From the NCBI GenBank assembly GCA_900542905.1, contig UQPF01000005.1, positions 62,001 through 126,000 on the forward strand: DNA of 64,000 bases, written 5' to 3'. Each line of letters begins with the position of its first letter. The stretch's first letter is position 1. The notes under the pieces were generated by a model. The model was not told the DNA's origin, searched no databases, and saw only the letters and a program-made list of their open reading frames with translations. This stretch comes from an uncultured Collinsella sp. (GTDB lineage Bacteria; Actinomycetota; Coriobacteriia; Coriobacteriales; Coriobacteriaceae). Shown one piece after another: positions 10,334 through 18,485 of this stretch. A program made the position numbers and the translations under genes.

Positions 10334-10365
10334 GCCACCACCAGCTACCAGTAAGCCACCACCAA
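10324..10365 (+). repeat. 21-bp tandem duplication over the permease stop codon
   Basis: The unit CTACCAGTAAGCCACCACCA is present twice in direct succession with one mismatch at the last base. The first copy contains the real stop codon (TAA, 10331-10333). Directly after it begins repeat family B. Confidence 0.85.
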
Positions 10366-10366
10366 C

Positions 10367-10435
10367 AAGTTGCGGTGAATCAGGGACTGAATATGCTATC
10401 TAGCAGCTAAAACAGACACTATTTCACCGCAACTT
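10367..10435. repeat. Palindromic repeat family B, copy 1
   Basis: Starts AAGTTGCGGTGAA and ends TTCACCGCAACTT, with an internal AGGGACTGAAT. The ends and internal motif match the copy at 41228-41298, but the centre differs and is less complementary. It lies exactly between the host export operon and the IS21 remnant at the left border of the cobalamin island. Confidence 0.8.
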
Positions 10436-10440
10436 ATTGA

Positions 10441-10533
10441 AGGGTGTTTGCGCCAGTTCTGGGCGTCGTCCTCGAGCTATCGATGGATGACGGGCTTGTA
10501 CGGGTCGAGCTTGCTCGGGGCGCTCCTCCTCGC
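10441..10533 (-). pseudogene. IS21-family istA transposase remnant
   Basis: On the minus strand this stretch translates to an IstA-like segment, SKLDPYKPVIHR, then an in-frame TAG (10477-10479), then LEDDAQNWRKHP. Intact IS21 IstA proteins carry the motif SKLDPYK..I..WLEEDA...RKQR, so the stop replaces the Trp codon. Only about 30 codons survive. The fragment ends where repeat family B begins and lies just downstream of the last cobalamin gene. It marks the left border of the island. The assignment rests on my recall of the family motif. Confidence 0.65.
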
Positions 10534-10564
10534 GGGCGAGAGGGCGCGCAGGCGCGGCGAGCGC

Positions 10565-11338
10565 CTAGCGCGCGAACTCCCGTAAGAGCGCGTCTTCCAC
10601 TTCCCGAAGCGAAAGGGCCCCGCCTCCCTCGGCGGGACGGGCGACCACGATGCAGCGCGCTCCCACGCCGCGCGCGGAGGCGATCTTCTCGGCCGTGCCG
10701 CCTACGGTTCCCGAGTCCTTGGTCACAAGCCACTGGGCGCCCACCTGCCGAAGCATCGCCTCGTTGAGCTCGCGGGTGAAGGGCCCCTGCATGCCGATGA
10801 CGTGCGATGGCGAAAACCCCGCGTCGATGCACTTCGTTATAGCACCGGGCAGCGGGAGCACACGCACGAAGAAGCGCTCCGCGAAATCGGCGACGCGCGT
10901 GTAGGGAGCAAGCTCCTTGCTCCCCGTCGTGAGAAGCGCGCGACCCGGGTTCTCGGAGAGAAAGCGCGCCGCGCAGGCGATCGACGCGACCGAGACGACG
11001 CCTTTGGGCAGCGCCTCGACCGGGCGCGCAAGGCGCAGGCATTGTGCGCCCACGGCGAGCGAAGCGGCCCGGATGTTGCCGCTTGCGAGCGTAGCGAAGG
11101 GGTGCGTGGCGTCGACGACGATGCGCGCGCCGGAAAGCTCGCACTCCATGTCGGCCTCGTCGAGCCTGCCCGCATGCACCTCGATGCCCGGAAGCTCGCC
11201 CAAAAGCTCGCCTCCGTACTCGGTTGCCGCGTAGGCACGGGCGGGGATGCCCGCCCCGCTCGCCCATTCGCACAGAAGGCGGCCCTCGGTGGTGCCGGCG
11301 AAGATGCGCAGCGCCGGCGCGGATGCGGGGGCCGTCAC
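10565..11338 (-). CDS. cbiJ: Cobalt-precorrin-6A reductase
   Basis: NAD(P)H-dependent reductase of the corrin macrocycle, a late ring-modification step. 257 residues from a GTG at 11338 that overlaps the cbiC stop (GTGA). An N-terminal nucleotide fold (LRIFAGTTEGRLLCEW), a conserved VVDATHPFA segment, LLTTGSKEL, and a C-terminal VTKDSGTVGGTAEKI are all CobK/CbiJ hallmarks. It is the last gene of the 17-gene cobalamin operon. Downstream is only the IS21 remnant. Confidence 0.9.
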   Translation of the reverse strand: MTAPASAPALRIFAGTTEGRLLCEWASGAGIPARAYAATEYGGELLGELPGIEVHAGRLDEADMECELSGARIVVDATHPFATLASGNIRAASLAVGAQCLRLARPVEALPKGVVSVASIACAARFLSENPGRALLTTGSKELAPYTRVADFAERFFVRVLPLPGAITKCIDAGFSPSHVIGMQGPFTRELNEAMLRQVGAQWLVTKDSGTVGGTAEKIASARGVGARCIVVARPAEGGGALSLREVEDALLREFAR

Positions 11339-11976
11339 TTCGGGCCGCCTGGGCGCGTGATCTGGTAGAGCAGCGCGTTCATAATGGCAGCCGCCACGGT
11401 CGAGCCGCCCTTGCGACCCCTCGCGACGATGGCCGGCACGCGTCGCGCGAGTAGCTCCTCTTTCGCCTCGACCACGTTCACAAACCCGACCGGCACCCCA
11501 ACGACGAGCGCGGGCGCGATCTTCCCCACGTCCATGAGCTCGGCGAGGCGCAGAAGTGCTGTGGGAGCGTTGCCGACGGCCACGATGAGCGGACCCTCGA
11601 TGCCGCAAGCTTTGTCCATGCTCGCAACGGCGCGAGTCGTGCCCGCGGCGCGCGCCGTTGCGGCGACATCAGGGTCGGCCATGTAGCACACGGCCTTGCA
11701 GCCGATCTTCGCGAGCGCGGGCTTGCTTATGCCTGCGAGCGCCATGTTCGTATCGGTGAGCACCGTGGCCCCTGCGCGCAGTGCGTCGAGCGCACAGTGC
11801 GCGGCGTCATGGGAGAACACGAGGGAATCGGCGTACGAGAAGTCAGCAGTGGTGTGGATGACGCGCTTCACGACGGGCTCTTCGAGCGGCGGGAACGTGC
11901 GGCCGCTGAGCTCTTCGGTGATGATCTCAAAGCTGCGCCGCTCGATGTCGCCGGGCGCCATCTCCTTGGAATCCAT
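11335..11976 (-). CDS. cbiC: Cobalt-precorrin-8 methylmutase
   Basis: Moves the methyl group from C-11 to C-12 to make cobyrinate. 213 residues. The catalytic His lies in VIHTTADFSY (His41), followed by VLTDTNMALAGI and the glycine-rich VGVPVGFVNVVEAKEEL and RGRKGGSTVAAAIMNALLY stretches that define CbiC/CobH. The ATG at 11976 directly abuts the stop of the adenosyltransferase gene, and the end overlaps cbiJ. Confidence 0.95.
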   Translation of the reverse strand: MDSKEMAPGDIERRSFEIITEELSGRTFPPLEEPVVKRVIHTTADFSYADSLVFSHDAAHCALDALRAGATVLTDTNMALAGISKPALAKIGCKAVCYMADPDVAATARAAGTTRAVASMDKACGIEGPLIVAVGNAPTALLRLAELMDVGKIAPALVVGVPVGFVNVVEAKEELLARRVPAIVARGRKGGSTVAAAIMNALLYQITRPGGPK

Positions 11977-12492
11977 CTAGTACTCCACTCCTTCCCTTGC
12001 ACATATCCCCTGCTCGTAGGGGTGTTTCTCGCACCGCATCTCGGTTATGTAGTCGGCCTTCTCCACGATCTTGCGGGAAGGCGCGCGCCCGGTGAGCGCC
12101 ACTTCGACGCCGCGCGCGGACATATCGAGCGCGCGGTCCACGAGCACCTCGTCGACAAACCCCTTCGAAAGCGCGTCGAGCGCCTCGTCGAGCACGAGCA
12201 GCCCCTCCTGCGCGCCCTCGAGCTCGGCGAGCGCGGAAGCGAGGTTCCTATCGTGCAGCTCGCGCGTCGCGGCAAGTTCTTCCGACGTCATGGACCAGGT
12301 AAACTTGTCCGACGCCTTCCCCGCGAACACGGGCACGCCGAAATGCTCGGCGAGCAGGCGCACCTCCCCGCTTTCGCCGTCTTTCAGGAACTGCACGACG
12401 ACGACGCGGCGGCCTGCGGCGAGCATGCGAAGGGCGAGGCCCATCGCCGCCGTGGTCTTGCCTTTGCCGTCGCCATGATACACGTGGATCAT
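11977..12492 (-). CDS. cobA: Corrinoid adenosyltransferase, CobA/BtuR type
   Basis: Transfers the 5'-deoxyadenosyl group of ATP to the cobalt of reduced corrinoids. 171 residues, usual length. The unusual P-loop GDGKGKTT is at residues 7-14, and the family motifs VVVVQFLKDG, VLDEALDALSKG and LTGRAPSRKI are all present. The ATG overlaps the cbiP stop by four bases (ATGA). It could serve both de novo synthesis and salvage of corrinoids imported by the transporter at 28.5-32.4 kb. Confidence 0.95.
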   Translation of the reverse strand: MIHVYHGDGKGKTTAAMGLALRMLAAGRRVVVVQFLKDGESGEVRLLAEHFGVPVFAGKASDKFTWSMTSEELAATRELHDRNLASALAELEGAQEGLLVLDEALDALSKGFVDEVLVDRALDMSARGVEVALTGRAPSRKIVEKADYITEMRCEKHPYEQGICAREGVEY

Positions 12493-13988
12493 ACGCCCTC
12501 CTCGATAATGCGGTAGACATACTCCATGTCGAGCGCCCCGCGCACGGAGTCGGCCAGGCGGTCGAACTCGCGCGCACGGTGATTGGCCGCGGACACCGCG
12601 CCCTCAGCACCCACGACGCTCTCGGGCAGGCCGCGCATACGCGCGAGCGAGCGCGCGAGGGCGAGCGCCACCCCCGGTTCGTCGAACAGGCCGTGGAGAT
12701 AGGTTCCGAACACGTTTCCGCAGGCCGCGCCTTCTGGTTTGCCGCCAATCGTGCCCGCAGGGGCGCAGGAGACGGTCGTTTCGCCGTCGTGAATCTCGTA
12801 CCCGCGCGCCGTCATGCCGTTCCACACCGAGAACGCGCCTTGGGCGCCCGTGATGCGCAGCTCCGACTGGGCGAGGCGCTTTTCCTCCTTGAACACCGTA
12901 CTTGCAGGGATGAGCCCGAGCCCGCGCGCGGTGCCAGCGCCTTCCCTGCCGTGAGGGTCGGAAAGCTCGTCTCCCAAAAGCTGGAAGCCTCCGCATATGC
13001 CGAGCACCGGCGTGCCCGCGCCCGAAAGCGCGCGTACACAGGCTCCGATGCCGCTAGCCGCAAGCCAGCGCGCGTCGTCGAGCGTGGTCTTCGAGCCAGG
13101 GAGCACCACCAGGTCGGGTCGGCCCAGATCGGTCGTCGAGGAAACGTAGCGCACGCCCACGCCGGGCACGCGCGAAAGCGGGTCGAAGTCGGTGAAGTTC
13201 GATAGATGCGGAAGGCGCACGACGGCGACGTCGATGACGCCGCGCGCCTCGCGGGCGGATAGGCGCGGCGCGAGCGAGTCCTCGTCGTCCAGGTCGAGCG
13301 TAAGATACGGCACGACCCCCACGACGGGAACCCCGCACATCTTCTCGAGCGGGGCCAAACCCGGGCGCAGGATTTCCACATCGCCGCGGAACTTGTTCAC
13401 CACAAGCCCCCGCAAAAGCGCGCGGTCCTCGGGCGCAAGGAGCGCGACCGTGCCGTAGAGCTGGGCAAACACCCCGCCTGGGTTGATGTCGCCCGCGAGC
13501 AGCACGGGAGAGGACACGGCGCGCGCGAGCCCCATGTTGACGATGTCGTTTTCGGCAAGGTTGATTTCGACGGGGCTGCCGGCGCCCTCGATGACGATGA
13601 CGTCGTTTTCCTCCGCGAGCGAATCGAACGCCTCCAAAATCTGCGGCATGAGTGCCTTCTTTCGCGCGAAGTAGTCCCTCGCAGCGAAGGCTCCCTGCGC
13701 CTTGCCGGCCACGATGAGCTGGCTTCGGTGGTCGCTTTCGGGCTTGAGCAGGATGGGGTTCATGCGCACGTCGGGCGCGATGCCGCATGCCTCGGCCTGC
13801 ATGATCTGGGCGCGCCCCATCTCGAGCCCGTCGGCCGTGACACCGCTGTTGAGCGCCATGTTCTGGCTCTTGAAGGGAGTCACGCGCAGGCCGTCCTGCG
13901 AAAGCACGCGGCACAGCCCCGCCGCAAGCAGGCTCTTCCCCGCGTTCGACATGGTGCCCTGGATCATGATGGGCTTCGCCCTACCCAC
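12489..13988 (-). CDS. cbiP: Cobyric acid synthase
   Basis: ATP- and glutamine-dependent amidation of four side chains of adenosylcobyrinate a,c-diamide. 499 residues. The N-terminal dethiobiotin-synthase-like ATPase domain starts IMIQGTMSNAGKS. A C-terminal class I glutaminase domain has the nucleophile in VLGICGGFQLLG and the His in FGTYLHGLFD. The start is placed at the GTG at 13988, overlapping the end of cobD by 8 bases, because family members start a few residues before PIMIQGTMSN. An ATG at 13967 is the alternative. Confidence 0.94.
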   Translation of the reverse strand: MGRAKPIMIQGTMSNAGKSLLAAGLCRVLSQDGLRVTPFKSQNMALNSGVTADGLEMGRAQIMQAEACGIAPDVRMNPILLKPESDHRSQLIVAGKAQGAFAARDYFARKKALMPQILEAFDSLAEENDVIVIEGAGSPVEINLAENDIVNMGLARAVSSPVLLAGDINPGGVFAQLYGTVALLAPEDRALLRGLVVNKFRGDVEILRPGLAPLEKMCGVPVVGVVPYLTLDLDDEDSLAPRLSAREARGVIDVAVVRLPHLSNFTDFDPLSRVPGVGVRYVSSTTDLGRPDLVVLPGSKTTLDDARWLAASGIGACVRALSGAGTPVLGICGGFQLLGDELSDPHGREGAGTARGLGLIPASTVFKEEKRLAQSELRITGAQGAFSVWNGMTARGYEIHDGETTVSCAPAGTIGGKPEGAACGNVFGTYLHGLFDEPGVALALARSLARMRGLPESVVGAEGAVSAANHRAREFDRLADSVRGALDMEYVYRIIEEGV

Positions 13989-15204
13989 GGGTATCGACCT
14001 CCTTCGCCGAGCCCCGGCCATCTGCGCCCGCCATAGCGCCGCTGCAAGAAGCGCCGCCCCGTTCGTCGGGTTCGCCTTCGCCCGATGCGCCTTCCGCCCG
14101 AAGCGCGCGGCTGAACGCCATCGCAAGCCGAGCGTTCTCCTTGCGCGTGCGCACCGCGACGCGGCACCAGAAACGGGACAGTACCGAAAACGAGTCGCAC
14201 GTGCGGACCAAAACGCCCTGATTATACAGGCGCTCGGGGAAGTCTTTCGCCGGCGTGCGGACTAAAAGGAAGTTCGCATCCGACGGCACGACGGAAAGCC
14301 CGAGCGAGGAGAGCTCGTGGGAAAGCCACGCTCGCTCGCCCGCCAATACATCGCGCGTGCGTGAGACGTATTCGACGTCTTCCAGGGCGGCGATGCCCGC
14401 GGCCTCGGCGACCGAGGAGACGGGCCACGCCTGCCCCGCCCGGCGAATCCCCTCGATGAGTTGGGCGTTTCCACTGATCAGATATCCCAACCGCAACCCC
14501 GCCATTCCGTAGAGCTTGGTGAACGCGGAGAGCACGGCCACATGGCGCGAACACGCGGCGCGTGCGGCCACGCTCCTTTCGCGGGCGTCGGGCGCGAATC
14601 CGAGGAAGCACTCATCCACGACGAGCAGCGCGCCCGCCTGCTCGCAGCGGCAAGCCACGGCATCGATCACGCGGGGGTCGACGAGGCGCCCCGTCGGGTT
14701 GTTCGGATTGCAGAGGTACGCCACGTCTCCCGGCCCCTCGATCGCGTGGGCGAAGGAGGCGGGCACGTCGAAGTCGTCCGCTTCGGAGAGCGGGAACTCC
14801 TGCACGCATGCGCCGTAGTACGATGCCGCCTCCGCATATTCAGAGAACGTCGGCGCGCACACGACGAGGCGTTTCGGGCGCACCGCCACGGCGAGCCGCC
14901 AGATGATATCGGACGCGCCCGCGCCGCAGACGATAGTATCTTCGGGAATGCCCTGGGCGCGCGCTAGGGCGCGAACGAGGGCAAGACTTTCCCTATCGGG
15001 GTAGGCGTCGATTCGAGAAAGCGCCTTGCAAGCTGCGGCGACGGCGCGCGGCGAAGGGCCTGCCGGATTCACGTTCACCGAGAAGTCGATGAGATCGGAG
15101 GCGCCCCCTTCGCAACCGATGCCGAGCGATTGCGCGCTGCCCCCATGCGTACGGGCGCGCAGGATTCCCCCGGCAGCCCGGGACGCAGCGTGGTCTTCCC
15201 TCAT
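13981..15204 (-). CDS. cobD: PLP-dependent L-threonine-phosphate decarboxylase / aminotransferase-like CobD
   Basis: Expected to make aminopropanol phosphate for the nucleotide loop of cobalamin. 407 residues of the histidinol-phosphate aminotransferase fold: IDFSVNVNPAGPS at the N-terminus, CNPNNPTG, VVDECFLGF, and the PLP lysine in SAFTKLYGMAGLRLGYL (Lys230). The last roughly 40 residues are a Gly/Glu/Ala-rich tail not needed for the fold. The ATG overlaps the cbiB stop (ATGA). Being next to cbiB supports this role over histidine synthesis. Confidence 0.9.
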   Translation of the reverse strand: MREDHAASRAAGGILRARTHGGSAQSLGIGCEGGASDLIDFSVNVNPAGPSPRAVAAACKALSRIDAYPDRESLALVRALARAQGIPEDTIVCGAGASDIIWRLAVAVRPKRLVVCAPTFSEYAEAASYYGACVQEFPLSEADDFDVPASFAHAIEGPGDVAYLCNPNNPTGRLVDPRVIDAVACRCEQAGALLVVDECFLGFAPDARERSVAARAACSRHVAVLSAFTKLYGMAGLRLGYLISGNAQLIEGIRRAGQAWPVSSVAEAAGIAALEDVEYVSRTRDVLAGERAWLSHELSSLGLSVVPSDANFLLVRTPAKDFPERLYNQGVLVRTCDSFSVLSRFWCRVAVRTRKENARLAMAFSRALRAEGASGEGEPDERGGASCSGAMAGADGRGSAKEVDTRG

Positions 15205-16175
15205 GCCATCGCCCCCACGGCGAGCACGACCGCCGCGCGCGCGGCGCCGAACAAGACGAGCGCGCATACGGACGCGGCGAGCATGAGCCTTGTCGCCCGG
15301 GCGATGTCGCCCCACTCGATTTCGCGGGACGCGTCGCCTATCGTCGGTTTCTCAACGAGCTTGCCAAAATACACCGCGGGTCCTGCCAGGCGCAGCCCGA
15401 GCGCGCCCGCGCACGCTGACTCGGTCTGCGCCGAGTTGGGGCTCGCATGGCGACGCCTGTCGCGGCGCCAGATGCGCGCCGCCCCGCGCGCGTCGAGCCC
15501 GACGATCGGGCACACGGCGATCATGAGCAGGGCCGATAAGCGCGAGGGAATCCAGTTCAGCACATCGTCGAGGCGCGCCGAGGCGCAGCCGAAGTCGATG
15601 TAGCGCTCGTTTTTGTAGCCCACCATGCTGTCGAGCGTGTTCACCGCCTTGTACGCCATGCCCAAGGGCGCACCCCCGATCATAAGGTAGAAAAGCGGCG
15701 CGATGACGCCGTCGCTCGCGTTCTCCGCCACCGTTTCCACGGCGGCGCGCGCAACGCCCTGCTCGTCGAGAACAGACGTGTCGCGTCCCACGATGAGCCC
15801 GACTGTTTCGCGCGCCGCGACAAGGCCGCCCTTCGAGAACGCGCGGGCCACGGCCAGGCTCTGGCGGCGCAGCTCGCATGCCGCAAGAATCTGATAGCTC
15901 GCCCATGCCTCGGCCACGAAGCGCAAGCCGGGGTGAACCATGCCGCAAAGATGCAGGATTCCCCAGGTCAAAAGCCCACACGCAAGCGGAAGCGCCACGG
16001 CGAGCACAAGCCCTGCGGCGCGCGTGCCCGCGGACGTTTGCGGGAATGCGCCCCGCAGGCGGCCTTCGGCCCACGTGATCGCGCGCCCCATGGCGACGAC
16101 GGGATGGGGAAGCCAGCGCGGGTCGCCGAAGGCAAGGTCGGCCGCGAACCCGGCGGCGACGGCAAGAATCGTCAT
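15201..16175 (-). CDS. cbiB: Adenosylcobinamide-phosphate synthase
   Basis: Integral membrane enzyme joining aminopropanol phosphate to adenosylcobyric acid. 324 residues with several hydrophobic segments. It shows the family motifs FGDPRWLPHPVVAMG near the N-terminus, AVETVAENASDGVIAPLFY in the middle, MAYKAVNTLDSMVGYKNERY, and SPNSAQTESACAGALGLRL. The start at 16175 shares one base with the previous stop (TGATG), and the end overlaps cobD. Confidence 0.95.
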   Translation of the reverse strand: MTILAVAAGFAADLAFGDPRWLPHPVVAMGRAITWAEGRLRGAFPQTSAGTRAAGLVLAVALPLACGLLTWGILHLCGMVHPGLRFVAEAWASYQILAACELRRQSLAVARAFSKGGLVAARETVGLIVGRDTSVLDEQGVARAAVETVAENASDGVIAPLFYLMIGGAPLGMAYKAVNTLDSMVGYKNERYIDFGCASARLDDVLNWIPSRLSALLMIAVCPIVGLDARGAARIWRRDRRRHASPNSAQTESACAGALGLRLAGPAVYFGKLVEKPTIGDASREIEWGDIARATRLMLAASVCALVLFGAARAAVVLAVGAMA

Positions 16176-17176
16176 CACCGGGCATCGCCCCCCGAAGCGG
16201 GGCGAACGTCGCGAAGGCAGCGCCCATCCCAAGTGGCGGCCCATGCGCCGCCCGGCTCGGTATGCACGTCGAAGTATTCCATTTTCGGGACAGCAAGCTC
16301 GGAAAGCAGCGCTTTCACGGTACCCGCGTGAACGACGAAGACGGCGCGCCCACTCCCCTGGGCGCGCTCCGATTCGCACGCCTCCCGAAACGCCGCGACG
16401 ACGCGGCGGGTGAAATCGCTCTTGCACTCGCCATGCGGGCAGCGCGTCTCGCACCAGGAGTCTACCCAGGCGCGGTAGCGCGCATCCTCTTTAAGCTCGG
16501 CGGCGCTTCGCCCCTCGAAATCACCGAAATCCATCTCGCGCAGACCGAGGCATGCCATAAGCTCCGCATTCGGGAAGAGGATGCGTGCCGTCTGGTCGGT
16601 GCGGGCCATGCCACTCGTGATAACACGGAACACGTCACGATCGCACGCGAGCTCGCGCAAAGCGCGCTCGCCCGCACTCGACAGGGGCTCGTCGGTGCCC
16701 GCCCCGCTGTAGCGATGGTCTTCCGTGCCCGCCGTGGCACCATGGCGCACGAAGACGACTTCCAAAGGCGCGCCCGCGCCCTGCGTCCCTCGAGGCGCAT
16801 CGGTAAGGTTTCCTTTGATGACCTGGGGAATCCCGCACGTCATGCGCACGACGACGTCGGCGCGCGCAGCGAGCGCGCATCCCAGACGCCCCGCGCGCTC
16901 GCGCCATTGGGCGTCTTCCGCACGCATGGGGACGACCCCCGAGCCGACCAAGGACAGAATCACTGCGTCGAAGCCGATCAGCCGCTCGAGCGCCCGGTCA
17001 GCGTCGAGCGCGCGTACGAGTTCCTCAACACTGTACGCGACGCGGCCGGCAAAAGCCGCGGGCACGCCGCCCTCCGCAAGCTGCGCCGCGTCGACGAAAT
17101 CGTCCGCCGCGAACCCGAGCTTTTCGCGCACGAAGGTCCTCTTCCCCGAATGCGCACCACCTACCACGAGAATCAT
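16175..17176 (-). CDS. CobU-like P-loop domain fused to CobC-type alpha-ribazole phosphatase
   Basis: 333 residues with two domains. Residues 1 to about 132 resemble adenosylcobinamide kinase: P-loop GGAHSGKRT, a GSGVVPMRAED segment like the EVGxGIVP motif, and CGIPQVIKG at the end. The RHxxxR segment carrying the guanylylated His of CobU is missing, so this half is probably not a full CobU. Residues about 138-333 are a histidine phosphatase with RHG at 144-146 and a second His in FVVHAGT (His283), fitting removal of phosphate from alpha-ribazole phosphate or cobalamin phosphate. It overlaps cobS by four bases. Confidence 0.8.
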   Translation of the reverse strand: MILVVGGAHSGKRTFVREKLGFAADDFVDAAQLAEGGVPAAFAGRVAYSVEELVRALDADRALERLIGFDAVILSLVGSGVVPMRAEDAQWRERAGRLGCALAARADVVVRMTCGIPQVIKGNLTDAPRGTQGAGAPLEVVFVRHGATAGTEDHRYSGAGTDEPLSSAGERALRELACDRDVFRVITSGMARTDQTARILFPNAELMACLGLREMDFGDFEGRSAAELKEDARYRAWVDSWCETRCPHGECKSDFTRRVVAAFREACESERAQGSGRAVFVVHAGTVKALLSELAVPKMEYFDVHTEPGGAWAATWDGRCLRDVRPASGGDAR

Positions 17177-17940
17177 AGGAGCATACCCCCCGCCACCAGC
17201 ATGGCAAGCATCGCGAGCTCGGCCCATTGCAGAAACCATCCGGCCAAATCCCCCGTCACCCCGCCGAAGCGGGACAGGGCAACATGGTGGTACCACGCGA
17301 GCGCCAAAAGCCCCGCCACCGCCATAAGGGCGCCGACGGCCTGAGCGCACGCGACCATCCCTGCAGCCGAAGCCGCAGCGAAAGCGCAGAGCGGCACGAC
17401 GATCGCCGCGCGCTTCTTCGAAGGCGAGAGCCCCGCGGCCATGCCGTCCGCCCGCGCGGCAGGCCAGCATTCTACGGCGAGCCCCGAAAGCGCGCGGGAG
17501 AACACGAGCGAGCACAGAAGCGCGAGGAACGCCCCCGCCGTAAGCGGCAGCGCGGTGAACAGGGAAAACTGCAGAATAAGGTACACAACAACACCAATGA
17601 CCCCGAAGGCGCCCGCCCGCGGGTCGTGCATGATCTCGAGCTTTCGCTCGCGTGGGGCCCAACTTGCAAGCGCATCGGAGGTGTCGCAGAGCCCGTCTAG
17701 GTGGATGCCTCCCGTCACCGCCACAGGCAGCGCCACGAGCACGGCCGCGACGATGGTCGCGGGCACGCCGAACAGGTTCGCCATGTACCCCCACGCCGTC
17801 ATGAGGAAGCCTTCCGCAAGGCCCACCAGGGGAAACGCGGCAAGCGCATGGGTTGACCCGAAATCGGTCCAGGCCGATTTCGGGACGGGGATGCGCGAGA
17901 ACGTTCCGAACGCCGCGCCGATTGCCTCTGCTATCTTCAC
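17173..17940 (-). CDS. cobS: Adenosylcobinamide-GDP ribazoletransferase (cobalamin synthase)
   Basis: Membrane enzyme that joins activated alpha-ribazole to adenosylcobinamide-GDP. 255 residues with multiple hydrophobic helices. Family markers are TFSRIPVP near the N-terminus, AAFPLVGLAEGFL, GGIHLDGLCDTSDAL with the acidic metal-binding site, and HDPRAGAFGVIG. The start is the GTG at 17940, overlapping the cobU stop (GTGA). The 3' end overlaps the phosphatase fusion gene (ATGA). Confidence 0.95.
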   Translation of the reverse strand: MKIAEAIGAAFGTFSRIPVPKSAWTDFGSTHALAAFPLVGLAEGFLMTAWGYMANLFGVPATIVAAVLVALPVAVTGGIHLDGLCDTSDALASWAPRERKLEIMHDPRAGAFGVIGVVVYLILQFSLFTALPLTAGAFLALLCSLVFSRALSGLAVECWPAARADGMAAGLSPSKKRAAIVVPLCAFAAASAAGMVACAQAVGALMAVAGLLALAWYHHVALSRFGGVTGDLAGWFLQWAELAMLAMLVAGGMLL

Positions 17941-18485
17941 CTTGTAGGTCCTTCGCCTTTCATCCACACGGGAATCCCGCATACCACTTCGACTGCGCGG
18001 TCGGCCAGCGCCGCCACGCCCGCGTTCACGCGCGCGAGCGCGCGCCTCCATACCTCGGTCCCCTCATCGTAGCGCATCCCATCGGCGAACACGTCGACGG
18101 TGACAACCACCGTATACGCAGCGGCCTGAGCGAGCCGTTCAATGCCTCCGAGCACCTCGCGCGCCACTGCGTCGGGGTCACGTGGGGACAAGCCGCCTTC
18201 CGCGAAAAGCTCGTTTGCAACCAGGTTGCCCACGTCCTCCAAAAGAAGCGTGCAGCCGCGCGGAAGCCCGGGCACTGCGGCGCCCACGTCACGCGTGCGC
18301 TCGAGGGTGGAAAACCCCTTGCCCTCGCGCAGCGCCCGATGGCGCGCGATGCGGCGGGCGCCCTCTTCCCCGAAGGGCCCCATCGTTGCCAGGTACACGC
18401 GAGGGCAGTCGTGCCCGAGGCACAGGGACTCGGCGTAGGCGCTCTTGCCGCTCGCGGCGGCGCCGATGACGAGCGTCACCGTCAT
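17937..18485 (-). CDS. cobU: Adenosylcobinamide kinase / guanylyltransferase
   Basis: Phosphorylates adenosylcobinamide and converts it to the GDP form. 182 residues, usual length. P-loop GAAASGKS at residues 8-15, and the guanylylated His in RIARHRALRE (His49). TLLLEDVGNLVANEL corresponds to the LWVTNLL region and CGIPVWMKG to the SGIP motif. The segment matching EVGxGIVP reads DVFADGMRYDEGT, a divergence worth noting. The CobU-like half of the phosphatase fusion retains the better version of that motif. ATG overlaps the cobT stop. Confidence 0.9.
   Translation of the reverse strand: MTVTLVIGAAASGKSAYAESLCLGHDCPRVYLATMGPFGEEGARRIARHRALREGKGFSTLERTRDVGAAVPGLPRGCTLLLEDVGNLVANELFAEGGLSPRDPDAVAREVLGGIERLAQAAAYTVVVTVDVFADGMRYDEGTEVWRRALARVNAGVAALADRAVEVVCGIPVWMKGEGPTR

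Noticed and set aside
13981..15204. Histidinol-phosphate aminotransferase (hisC) for the PLP enzyme
   Set aside because: The fold is shared, but it lies coupled between cbiB and cbiP with no his genes, so CobD is the better call.
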